A model generated the notes under the pieces. That model had not been told where the DNA came from and searched no databases. It saw nothing but the letters and a program-made list of their open reading frames with translations. From CAYMPH01 sp964529415 (GTDB taxonomy: Bacteria > Spirochaetota > UBA4802 > UBA5550), in NCBI GenBank assembly GCA_964529415.1, contig CAZGWD010000001.1, positions 248,001 to 312,000 on the forward strand: a stretch of 64,000 bases of DNA, in the 5' to 3' direction. Positions 43,914-52,551 of this stretch are shown piece after piece (the stretch's first letter is position 1; each line of letters begins with the position of its first letter). Position numbers and translations under genes: made by a program.

Positions 43914-44480
43914 ATGAAAAAAATATTCTTATTGTCTGCTGTTATACTTTTTACCATCAGCTGTGGAGGAACACAATACAAAGATGCCAGTGAAGATACC
44001 GGTTCAAGGGAATGGGGTCCTAAAGAAATCAAAACAACAGTAAACAAGATGGTGGGATCTTTATATAATAACCTTAAGGATGAGTATAAAAAATCTGTAT
44101 TTATTCAGGTTAAAAAAATCAGAAATAAAACCGCAGAACACATTGATACTCAAATGCTTGCAAATGAGCTTGTAAACAATCTCATCAAGAAAAGAATCCG
44201 TTTTATTGATGATACATATAACAAAGATGCTCTTTCTGAAATGGAAAAAGGCATGACAGGCATGATCGATCCTGAAAGCGCAATACCAACTGGCGAGCTT
44301 AAATCTCCTAATCTTTATCTGTTCGGTGAAATTAATGAAAACGTAAGAACTGTTGGCGGGAAAACCCTTCAGTATCTTGTTGTAACTTTAAAAGTAACAA
44401 GCCTCAGTACCGGAGAACTTGTATGGCAGGAGCAGCAGGAATTCCTTAAATCTACAAAAACTAATAAGATTTCATTCTAA
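43914..44480 (+). CDS. LpoB-like lipoprotein (penicillin-binding-protein activator type)
   Basis: 188 residues. Lipobox TISC, cysteine at about 17. The LpoB-type opening SREWGPKEIKTTVNKMVGSLYN is followed by VFIQVKKIRNKTAEHIDTQMLANELVNNLIKKRIRFID and LYLFGEINENVRTVGGKTLQYLVVTLKVTSLSTGELVWQEQQEFLK, matching the family from end to end. In enterobacteria LpoB activates PBP1b; here the partner synthase is unknown. AAGGAG precedes the ATG. The COG3014-like lipoprotein gene and a PAS/receiver gene follow on the same strand. Confidence 0.85.
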   Translation: MKKIFLLSAVILFTISCGGTQYKDASEDTGSREWGPKEIKTTVNKMVGSLYNNLKDEYKKSVFIQVKKIRNKTAEHIDTQMLANELVNNLIKKRIRFIDDTYNKDALSEMEKGMTGMIDPESAIPTGELKSPNLYLFGEINENVRTVGGKTLQYLVVTLKVTSLSTGELVWQEQQEFLKSTKTNKISF

Positions 44481-44495
44481 TTAAACTAGTTATCT

Positions 44496-44527
44496 AAAAA
44501 GGGGCATTTTTTATGTCCCTTTTTTTA
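44496..44527 (+). terminator. Terminator or attenuator after the lpoB-like gene
   Basis: AAAAAGGGGCAT (44496-44507) pairs with ATGTCCCTTTTT (44513-44524) with one G-T pair, leading into TTTTTTT. It separates the lpoB-like gene from the lipoprotein gene at 44551 and may only partly stop transcription. Confidence 0.75.
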
Positions 44528-44550
44528 AATCTCAAATCGGGGGTTTATCC

Positions 44551-45954
44551 ATGTTAAAAAAAATAACAGCATCATTATTGATTTTTTCATCAGCGTTTTA
44601 TATTTCCTGCGCAACAGTTGACTACCGTACTGTTATGAAGGCCCCTGAAGAAAAATTTTACAGAGGCGAATACCTTGAGGCTGCAAAAATGCTTTTGCCT
44701 GAAGTTAACAAAAGCAGCAAAGACCAGCTTCTGTTTATGATGGAATGCGGATATATACTTCATGCAGGTGCTGATTATCAGAAAAGTAATATGGTTCTTC
44801 TTCCGGCAGCAAAAGAAGCCAAGGTCGTTCCTATCAGCATTTCACAGCAGGTCGCAGGGTTACTTACAAATCAGACTGCTACGAATTACAGGGGAGAGGA
44901 TTTTGAAAAGGTTCTGATTCACATGTTCCTTGGAATTAATTTTCTCAAACTGAAAGATTACGACAGTGCCAGGGTTGAATTCAAGGCTGTAAATGATGAG
45001 CTTGCTAAAGTTAAAGAGGAAACCGGAGCTGCCAAATACAAACAGAATCTAATGGCAAAATATCTAACAGCTGTCTCGTATGAAATTATCGGAGATGCAA
45101 ACAACGATAAGAATGATCTTGAATTCGCATATATTGAATACAAACAGATCTATCAGCTAAATCCGGGTCTTCCAGCTGTTCAGACTGATCTTCAGAGACT
45201 GGCAAAAAAACTGAATTACATGGATGAGTATCAGGATTGGATCGGGAAATTCGGTAAAAAAGATTTTATGGCTGATGATTCAGGAGAATTTATTCTGATT
45301 TTTCAGGCAGGCAAAACCCCGATCAAAGCCACTAGAGGAAAGCTGCTTGATGATCAAACAATGAAAGCAGGAATTATGATTGCTTTAAACACTGCATCTC
45401 TTGCTGTTGGTGTTACAGCCAGCGCTGTTCTTGCAACGATGAGAATTGCTGAAAATCCAATTCCGAAATTTTTAAGAAGAGGATCTCAAACATCAGCTGT
45501 AAGAATTTCATTTGCAGGCGGAATTCAGCAGACAGTAATTCTTGAAGATATAGAAAATACTGTAATAAGAAATTTTGACGATCAGTACCCTGAGCTGTCA
45601 AAAAAGGTTGCTGCATCAGTTGTTACAAAAGCAATAGTTTCAGTTGCAGCAGGTATAGCAGGCCAGCAAATTGCTAAAGCAGCAGGCGGCGGAAAAGGTT
45701 TGTCAGCTCTAATAGGATTTGCTGCAGGGCTTGGTACCGGAGCAGCATTGTTTTCGACAATGAGACCGGATTTAAGATGCTGGCACACTCTGCCTGGAAA
45801 TCTTCAGCTTGGACGGATTTTTTTAAAACCAGGGAAATATGATATAACTCTGGAATATATTGGATGGGGCGGTAATGTAATGTCCAGTTCTACTTTTCCA
45901 GTTGATATTAAAAAAGGTGAGAAGATATTTCATAATATCAGAACATTGCATTAA
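44551..45954 (+). CDS. COG3014-like lipoprotein with TPR-like helices
   Basis: 467 residues. Lipobox YISC, cysteine at about 20. Residues about 30-225 are TPR-like helices (AAKMLLPEVNKSSKDQLLFMMECGYILHAG; FLGINFLKLKDYDSARVEF; FAYIEYKQIYQLNPGLPAVQTDLQRL). The second half has two Ala/Gly-rich hydrophobic stretches (about 275-300 and 350-400). Location next to an LpoB-like gene and overall layout resemble the COG3014 family, known beside lpoB in other Gram-negative bacteria. GGGGG seven bases upstream of the ATG serves as the ribosome site. Role unknown; envelope or peptidoglycan related by context. Confidence 0.65.
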   Translation: MLKKITASLLIFSSAFYISCATVDYRTVMKAPEEKFYRGEYLEAAKMLLPEVNKSSKDQLLFMMECGYILHAGADYQKSNMVLLPAAKEAKVVPISISQQVAGLLTNQTATNYRGEDFEKVLIHMFLGINFLKLKDYDSARVEFKAVNDELAKVKEETGAAKYKQNLMAKYLTAVSYEIIGDANNDKNDLEFAYIEYKQIYQLNPGLPAVQTDLQRLAKKLNYMDEYQDWIGKFGKKDFMADDSGEFILIFQAGKTPIKATRGKLLDDQTMKAGIMIALNTASLAVGVTASAVLATMRIAENPIPKFLRRGSQTSAVRISFAGGIQQTVILEDIENTVIRNFDDQYPELSKKVAASVVTKAIVSVAAGIAGQQIAKAAGGGKGLSALIGFAAGLGTGAALFSTMRPDLRCWHTLPGNLQLGRIFLKPGKYDITLEYIGWGGNVMSSSTFPVDIKKGEKIFHNIRTLH

Positions 45955-45959
45955 AAAAA

Positions 45960-47861
45960 ATGATACTTGAAAAAAATTTAAATGCCGGAGAAAATCTCAA
46001 GCAGGAAGATTTGCAGAAATACTTCCTGCTTGACTGTCTTAATATGCCGGCATGTGTTCTTAATTTAGACGGTAATCTCATATATTCAAATAAGTCTTTT
46101 TCGGATTTTTTTCCTGAGGGTAAAATGGATTTCCGGCTTGATTTTGAGCATCCATTTTTTTCTGAGTACAGGAAAAAAGTAGCGCAATGTTATTTATCAG
46201 CAAAAAACGGCCATTCAAAACAGTGTTTTGCAATGATTAATTCATCTGAGGGCAGTCACCTGCCGGTTGAAGTATTCTTTTTCCCTATATTCGATGGAAA
46301 TGCTCAAACTGGAATTGCCTCGGTAATAAATGTAGTTGATCCAAAATCCGCATCAATTGAAAAATCCGGTTCCCGTTTAATATTTGAAAGCAAACTCGAT
46401 TATGATGATATCTATTATGAATTTTCCCCGATGAATATTATCAGACTGAATGAAAAATATGAAATAATAAAGCAAAGCAGAACAATTGAATCATCACTTG
46501 GCTATACATCTGAGGAACTGACAAAAAATGCAGAGCAGGCATGCAGGATAATTTTCCCATTAGAAACCGAAAAAATTTTAAAAGCTGCAGCTGAAATTTT
46601 TATGGGAAATATGCCGTTTCAGAGATTAGGCGAGATCAGAGTTTCAACAAAAAATTCTGAAATAATGTTTGTAAATGTTGTAATGTTTCCTGTACGAACA
46701 GCCGGTGATGTCAAAGCAGTTGATATCATTATGGAAGATATCACAAAATTAAAAAATATTGAAGATAAAATAAATTCCATGCAGCGTCTTCAGCTTATGG
46801 GAGATATCACAATGGGATTTCTGCACAGCTTAAATAATACATTGAATGTTATTTTAAGCAAGTCACAGCTTTTAATGCAGATTTCAGAGAAAGAAGCTGT
46901 TTCAGACGGCATTCGCTTAATTGAAGAATCTTCTATGAGTATATTCAATCAGATTAGAAGAATTCAGAATTTTATAGGTGATAATATTTCGGTATCGGCC
47001 GAGAAAACTGAACCGTTTGTGAGCATAATTGAAGATGCTATTGAATTTGCGAAGCTCAAATTGAAGGTTGAAGACAGAGAGAGTAAACGTACCATTAATA
47101 TTGAAAGAAAATATTATATTGATTTTAATATTACAGCAGATACCAAGTCTTTCAGAGAGATTATAATTTCAATGATTCTGAAAGTATCTGCAGTAATCTC
47201 AAAAAAAGGCACAATCAATATATCAACCAAAGAAAATGCGGATGTTTATCTTATAGTTTCTGCAGAGAAAGATATAATTCCTGAATCAACTGTTGTATTT
47301 GAAGAAGCTTTGAATGTATTTTCCGGTTTGAATATCCGGCAGGTTGCTGACAAGCTGGGAATAAAAATTCTTGAAGAAGAATCCCCTACAAGTTATTCAA
47401 TGAAAGCAATTATTCCAAAACGGTTTGCTTCGAAAAAGTCATTGAATGATTCAAAGAGCCCTGAGTTTAAAATCAGAGGTTTTAATATAATGATCGTTGA
47501 GGATGAAAAGTATCTCAGAGATATCCTGTTTGAACTTTTTGATAAAATGGGGAATAGAGTATCTGTTTTTGAAAATGGGAAAGATGCATTAAAGGCTTAC
47601 ATGGAAAATCCGTTTGATCTTGTAATTACTGATTATGATATAGAAGGTATTACCGGAATTGAGCTGGCAGCAAAAATAAAAGATCTGGATGATAATACCT
47701 CCACAATCCTTTTATCCGGATGGATGCTGAATAATCTTGAAACATATCACAATATTATTGATATCTTTATTCCAAAACCATTCAAGCTTGATGAACTTAT
47801 ATTGCAGATTTCAAAAATTATGAGTGATAAGAAAATTAAGAAAAATTCACAAAAGCAGTAA
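45960..47861 (+). CDS. PAS-PAS-HisKA-like-receiver protein with eroded ATPase domain
   Basis: 633 residues. Two PAS-like domains (about 20-130 and 155-265) precede a HisKA-like helix pair with GDITMGFLHSLNNTLN and candidate His289. The following 150 residues occupy the HATPase_c position but lack a clear N box (EIIISMILKVSAVI instead of NLLxNAxxA) and any DxGxG. A C-terminal receiver has Asp558 in LVITDYDIEG and the conserved PKPF lysine. Kinase activity is doubtful; it may act as a phosphatase or scaffold. It starts five bases after the COG3014-like lipoprotein stop codon with no ribosome site of its own, tying it to that envelope operon. Confidence 0.75.
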   Translation: MILEKNLNAGENLKQEDLQKYFLLDCLNMPACVLNLDGNLIYSNKSFSDFFPEGKMDFRLDFEHPFFSEYRKKVAQCYLSAKNGHSKQCFAMINSSEGSHLPVEVFFFPIFDGNAQTGIASVINVVDPKSASIEKSGSRLIFESKLDYDDIYYEFSPMNIIRLNEKYEIIKQSRTIESSLGYTSEELTKNAEQACRIIFPLETEKILKAAAEIFMGNMPFQRLGEIRVSTKNSEIMFVNVVMFPVRTAGDVKAVDIIMEDITKLKNIEDKINSMQRLQLMGDITMGFLHSLNNTLNVILSKSQLLMQISEKEAVSDGIRLIEESSMSIFNQIRRIQNFIGDNISVSAEKTEPFVSIIEDAIEFAKLKLKVEDRESKRTINIERKYYIDFNITADTKSFREIIISMILKVSAVISKKGTINISTKENADVYLIVSAEKDIIPESTVVFEEALNVFSGLNIRQVADKLGIKILEEESPTSYSMKAIIPKRFASKKSLNDSKSPEFKIRGFNIMIVEDEKYLRDILFELFDKMGNRVSVFENGKDALKAYMENPFDLVITDYDIEGITGIELAAKIKDLDDNTSTILLSGWMLNNLETYHNIIDIFIPKPFKLDELILQISKIMSDKKIKKNSQKQ

Positions 47862-47881
47862 TATTATATATAATATTTATT

Positions 47882-48865
47882 TCAGAGTGAATTATTTAAT
47901 CTTTGAAGATCTTCTTTTTTCCCTATAAAAACAATTACATCATTATATTCAAGCAGTTCTGTCGGGATTGGATTAAATATCATTCTGCCGTCATGTTTTT
48001 TTATCAGAACAATGATAAGCCCGTAATCGCGCCTTAAATTGCTTTCAATAATATTTTTTCCGTCAAGTGCAGTTCCCTTCTCAATTTTCAATTCTTCCAT
48101 AACAAGACCGATATTGCTGTCCATTATTGCTATATCGATAAAATCAACAACCGTTGGCCTGATTAAAACCTGGGCCATTCTTTTACCGCCGATTAAATAC
48201 GGTGAAACCACACGGTTTGCACCGGCCCTTGTAAGTTTAATTTCTGCGCTTTCATCAGAAGCTCGTGCAAGAATAAAAATATCCGGATTGAGACCTCTTG
48301 CTGAAAGTGTGATAAAAACATTATCTGCATCTGAACGCACTGCAGCAACAAATGCCTTGGCATTTGCTATACCTGCTTTATTCAAGGTTTCATCTTCTGT
48401 TGCATCTGCAGGCAGATATAGATATTTTAAAGCTTCCATTTGTATTATAGCTTCAGCAGTATTATCAATAACTACGAATTCTTTATTATATGTATGGAGT
48501 TCTTCACAGATAAGCGCGCCTATTCTGCCGAATCCGCAGATTATATAATGATCTTTCAGTCTTAAAATTTTATTTTCCACTTTTTTTCTCCCGAAAGTTT
48601 TTTTAAACTCGCCTTCAACCATAACTCTGAGGGAATTTCCTATAGCGTATGCCCAAACTGAAACGCCCAGAATAATTACAAAAATTGTAAAAATTCTTCC
48701 TGTATTGGAAAGAGGTTTTACTTCCTGAAACCCAACTGTTGCAATAGTAATTACAGTCATATACACAGCTTCAAGAAGAGTCATGCCTTCAATAAAAAAG
48801 TAACCGGTAATTGATAATATCATTACAGCAATGAGCATTACCAGGGGTATTTTAATTTTTTTCAA
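47882..48865 (-). CDS. Two-TM potassium channel with RCK (TrkA-N/C) domain
   Basis: 327 residues, starting at a TTG. Two transmembrane helices surround a pore loop with the filter T-V-G-F-Q (43-47), in place of the usual TVGYG. The RCK-N Rossmann motif CGFGRIG (110-116) with an acidic end (VVIDNT) indicates nucleotide gating. A TrkA-C domain ends the protein. It is probably an MthK/Kch-like K+ channel. With the c-di-AMP-controlled KimA gene at 17 kb it adds a second K+ pathway to the window. Convergent with the PAS/receiver gene. Confidence 0.88.
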   Translation of the reverse strand: MKKIKIPLVMLIAVMILSITGYFFIEGMTLLEAVYMTVITIATVGFQEVKPLSNTGRIFTIFVIILGVSVWAYAIGNSLRVMVEGEFKKTFGRKKVENKILRLKDHYIICGFGRIGALICEELHTYNKEFVVIDNTAEAIIQMEALKYLYLPADATEDETLNKAGIANAKAFVAAVRSDADNVFITLSARGLNPDIFILARASDESAEIKLTRAGANRVVSPYLIGGKRMAQVLIRPTVVDFIDIAIMDSNIGLVMEELKIEKGTALDGKNIIESNLRRDYGLIIVLIKKHDGRMIFNPIPTELLEYNDVIVFIGKKEDLQRLNNSL

Positions 48866-48957
48866 TTTATAATCCCATTTATTAATTGTCTTCTTAATGA
48901 TAAATTATGATAAAGACGCATCTTTAATATTATCGGCATTTTCTATGGAGGATTATT

Positions 48958-49350
48958 ATGCAAAAATTTCTGTCCGACGAATGGTTTATTGATGTTGAAA
49001 AAACTGTTAATGAATTCATCAATATTGATATTGCAAAAGCCATGAAAGACGTTATAGTTAATTTAACTCTTAAGACCGGCTCAGGCGATGTTCAAATGAG
49101 AATAGACCGCGGAATTATTGTAAAGGGACATTCTGCAAGTGCAGATGTTCAGATGTCAATGCCTGAAGATTATGCATATAAGCTTCTTATTCTCGGTGAC
49201 TGGTCTGTTGGCATGAAAGGCTATGTTGCGCGAAAAATTTCTGTATCCGGGAATATGAGAAAACTTATTCCGCTTCAGGTTTTTAAACCTACAAAATCAC
49301 AGGATGAACTGAGAGAGAAAATTAAGTCTTTTACTGAATATACTTCTTAG
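48958..49350 (+). CDS. SCP2-like sterol/lipid-carrier domain protein
   Basis: 130 residues, one domain. The run NLTLKTGSGDVQMRIDRGIIVKG...ADVQMSMPEDYAYKLLILGDWSVGMKGYVARKISVSGNMRKLIPLQ has the SCP2 beta-sheet pattern, with a hydrophobic tunnel. It would bind lipids or acyl-CoA. A GGAGG site precedes the ATG by nine bases. It stands alone between a divergent channel gene and a convergent kinase gene. Confidence 0.75.
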   Translation: MQKFLSDEWFIDVEKTVNEFINIDIAKAMKDVIVNLTLKTGSGDVQMRIDRGIIVKGHSASADVQMSMPEDYAYKLLILGDWSVGMKGYVARKISVSGNMRKLIPLQVFKPTKSQDELREKIKSFTEYTS

Positions 49351-49354
49351 TTTA

Positions 49355-52300
49355 TCAGTTTTTATTCAGGTGTTTTTCAAGAACTGCTGATAGTTCAGAT
49401 ATGGTAAAAGGTTTTCCTATACTTGCTGTAAAACCGAATGCTTTCGGGTTAGCTATTACTGGATCGTCTGCATAACCGCTTATTACAAGAATTGGAACTA
49501 ACGGTTCAATTTCACGTATTGTAGATATAATTTCTTTTCCGCCCAAGCCTCCGGGAATTGTAAGATCAAGTATGATTCCTGATATGGCGCGATTGGCTTT
49601 ATATTCTACAAGTAAAAAATCAAGAACCTCTTTTCCATCTTTCATCGAAACGCAGGTGTACCCCTGAGTTTTAAGCATTTTTCCAAGAATATTACGGATA
49701 AATTCTTCATCGTCCATTACTATAATTGTTCCGCTGCCTTTATGTTTAACAGGCAAGTTATTTGTATTTAATATAGCAGTTTCTTCTGATGCAGGAAGAT
49801 ATATATGAAATGTACTTCCTTTTGCTGGTTCAGAATCAATATCCAATAATCCTTCATGACGATTTATAATTGAATATGATGTTGCAAGACCAAGTCCGTG
49901 CCCTTTAGTTTTTGTTGTAAAGAAAGGATCAAAAATATACGGAATTATTTCTTTAGATATTCCAATTCCAAAATCTTTAATAGATATTTTTACGTATCTT
50001 TCTTCTGTTAGAATTGAATGATCTTTATTTCCGTGATCAATATTTTTTGCGGTTACTTCAATTGTGCCTCCCATTGGCATGGCCTGCTGAGCATTGATGA
50101 TTATATTGTCTATGACCTGACTTATCTGATTTTTATCAATATAGCACGGCCAGAGATCCGGATCAATATTAATGCTGTGAGATACATTAGATCCGCTGAG
50201 TGCAAACTGCACTGTTTCACGGATAATTGGAAGAAGATGTTCCGCTTTTCTTACAGGGGCTCCGCCTTTGGAAAATGTAAGGAGTTGATTGGTGAGTGCT
50301 CTGGCCCTATTGATAGTTTCAAGTGATTCATTCAGATATCCGATGACTTCAGTTTCTTTTGAAGAAGAACAGGCCAGCTCAATATAACCGAAAATTCCTC
50401 CTAAAAGATTATTGAAATCATGCGCAATCCCTCCTGCAAGAACACCGAGAGATTCAAGTTTCTGAAGATTACGAAGTGCATCTTCGGACTGTTTTCTTTC
50501 AGTTATATCAATTGTCTGTATTAAAGAATTAATTCGTCCGGAAGAATCATGGTATATTGCACTTCTTATTTCACCAATTCGCTTAGACCCTGTTTTCTGT
50601 ATAAATGAAAATTCATAAAGAGAAGGTATTTCTTCTCCGCTTTGAAGTTTATTATGTCTTTCTATTGTTAATTCTTTGCTTTCTTCTGAAAGCAGAAATG
50701 AAAAATCTTTTCCGAGAATTTCTTCTCTTGAATATCCTGCCATGATGCAGAATTCTTCATTAACATATGTGTATTGTGATAAATCATTTACTATTGCTAT
50801 TCCAATATGGGATTTTTCTACAACTGACCTGAATTTATTTTCATTTTCTCTCAATGCATACTCAATTTGCTTTCTTTGAGTTACGTCAAGATGCAATCCT
50901 ACAAGTCCATTAATGTATCCGTTTTTGTTTCGCAGCGGATAGGCTCTCAGGAAAATTTCAAGAGGAGTTTTGTCCCTGCCGAACATTTTAACTTCTCCCT
51001 GCCAGTTTTTCCCTTGCATGATTGAATCAAACAATTGTTTTCCGATAGATTTATCAGCATAAACATCAATTGGGTTATCCCCTATATCCCCGAAAAGCTG
51101 ATTGAAGGCTTTATTCTGATAAAAATGTTTTCCTTCAGGAGTTGCCATTCCTATCGCGTCTGATGAATATTCCACCAAATCTTTGAATATATGAAGGCTC
51201 TCTTCAGCTTTTAAACGTTCACTGATATCCATTGAGATATTGGCAATATACTGCATTGTTCCTGTTTCAGGATTTGTAATTTTAAAAGTAATTGCATGTA
51301 CGTCGGTCAAATTTCCGGTTTTTAAATTGAGGTATTGCAGATCGCCTTCCCAATAACCATTTTCCAAAATTGTCGGTAAAACTTCCTGCTGAACTTTATT
51401 AAGCAGATGTTCTGGGATAACTTTTAAAATATTGGTTTTGTGCACCTCTTCATCTGAAATGCCAAGCATATTCATTCCTGCGCTATTTAAAAATATCATG
51501 TTCCCGTCAGCTGAAGCAAGATTGATTAATTCGCGGCTGTGACGTACAATGGAAGCAAGCATGTTTGATTCACTTTGTACGCGTTTTCGTTCGTTAATAT
51601 CAAACACAATAACAAATATACTTTTAACTTTGCCTTGTTCATCTAATTCCGGGAGGTAATTAATATTAAACCAGCGAGGTTCATTCTTAACAGGTATAAT
51701 ATTTTCAAATTCTACGCGTTCGCCTGATCTGGCACGGTTAATATAAGGCAAAGCGCGCAAAAATGATTCTTCGCCAAGAATATCTTTCACCTGTTTTCCG
51801 ATTATTTCTTCTGTAGCCATTCCGAAATTTTGCGCAAATGCCTTATTTGCAAACAGATACCGCAAATCATCAGCATTGACATATGATATAAGGGCAGGAA
51901 TGTTATTTGTAATTATACGCAGCTGATGTTCACTTTCAAGAAGAGCCTGCTGAGTTTTCATCATTTGATTATTTGTTGAAATAAGTTCCTCGTTTGTTGC
52001 TTCCATTTCCTCCAATGCTGCGTTTAATTCCTCGTTTGACTGCGCAAGATCATTGTTTTTTATTGTAATGAGCTCTTCATTCTCAATTGATTTTTTATGT
52101 GCTTCAAACAATTCAAACGCCATCTCGATCGAAGCGCTTAGGACAAAATCACCGGAGTTTTTAATTACATAACCATAACGGGTGATGCCGCGAACTTTTT
52201 CCACTATTTCTCGTTCTGAATGCGAAGTTATGAAAACGATTGGAATACTCTTCTTTGTTAAAATAATTTCTGCAGCTGATGAACCGTTCATACCCATACC

Positions 52301-52483
52301 CAGATCAATATCCATGAGTATCAGATTGATTGAATCGTTTGAGCAGGCAAGGTTAACTGCATCTTCTCCGGTTTTTGCAGAAAGAACATCATAGCCGAAT
52401 TTTTTAATCGTCTGCGCCAGAGCCAGTGATATAATGGCTTCGTCTTCGACAAGTAAAATAGTTTTATTTTTATATATAGTCAT
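49355..52483 (-). CDS. REC-(PAS)n-HisKA-HATPase-REC hybrid histidine kinase (paralogue)
   Basis: 1042 residues, soluble. N-terminal receiver with Asp58 (LILMDIDLG) and the tail GYVIKNSGD; a NEEL-type coiled coil (about 145-175); four PAS domains; HisKA with GGIAHDFNN (His688); HATPase_c (NIIINAQQAMPMGG; DFGIGISKE; GHGLGLATS); C-terminal receiver with Asp973 (ILDLTIPGG). It is a close relative of the 1318-residue protein at 8380, especially in the kinase core and both receivers, with two fewer PAS domains. The HisKA_2 kinase gene lies 68 bases upstream in the same direction, as in the first copy. No output domain. Confidence 0.92.
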   Translation of the reverse strand: MTIYKNKTILLVEDEAIISLALAQTIKKFGYDVLSAKTGEDAVNLACSNDSINLILMDIDLGMGMNGSSAAEIILTKKSIPIVFITSHSEREIVEKVRGITRYGYVIKNSGDFVLSASIEMAFELFEAHKKSIENEELITIKNNDLAQSNEELNAALEEMEATNEELISTNNQMMKTQQALLESEHQLRIITNNIPALISYVNADDLRYLFANKAFAQNFGMATEEIIGKQVKDILGEESFLRALPYINRARSGERVEFENIIPVKNEPRWFNINYLPELDEQGKVKSIFVIVFDINERKRVQSESNMLASIVRHSRELINLASADGNMIFLNSAGMNMLGISDEEVHKTNILKVIPEHLLNKVQQEVLPTILENGYWEGDLQYLNLKTGNLTDVHAITFKITNPETGTMQYIANISMDISERLKAEESLHIFKDLVEYSSDAIGMATPEGKHFYQNKAFNQLFGDIGDNPIDVYADKSIGKQLFDSIMQGKNWQGEVKMFGRDKTPLEIFLRAYPLRNKNGYINGLVGLHLDVTQRKQIEYALRENENKFRSVVEKSHIGIAIVNDLSQYTYVNEEFCIMAGYSREEILGKDFSFLLSEESKELTIERHNKLQSGEEIPSLYEFSFIQKTGSKRIGEIRSAIYHDSSGRINSLIQTIDITERKQSEDALRNLQKLESLGVLAGGIAHDFNNLLGGIFGYIELACSSSKETEVIGYLNESLETINRARALTNQLLTFSKGGAPVRKAEHLLPIIRETVQFALSGSNVSHSINIDPDLWPCYIDKNQISQVIDNIIINAQQAMPMGGTIEVTAKNIDHGNKDHSILTEERYVKISIKDFGIGISKEIIPYIFDPFFTTKTKGHGLGLATSYSIINRHEGLLDIDSEPAKGSTFHIYLPASEETAILNTNNLPVKHKGSGTIIVMDDEEFIRNILGKMLKTQGYTCVSMKDGKEVLDFLLVEYKANRAISGIILDLTIPGGLGGKEIISTIREIEPLVPILVISGYADDPVIANPKAFGFTASIGKPFTISELSAVLEKHLNKN

Positions 52484-52551
52484 TGAAAGCCCCTGAATTA
52501 TCTTTCGTTTATTTTATGTATTACTTGTTTTTGTAAGCTGCGGGTTATTAT

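Noticed and set aside
47862..47880. AT-only palindrome between the PAS/receiver gene and the K+ channel gene
   Set aside because: Eighteen A/T bases are expected by chance in this composition and no T-run supports a terminator.
48039..48548. 169-residue open frame antisense to the K+ channel gene
   Set aside because: It mirrors a well-supported gene and has the biased Ser/Ile/Ala composition of reverse-frame shadows.
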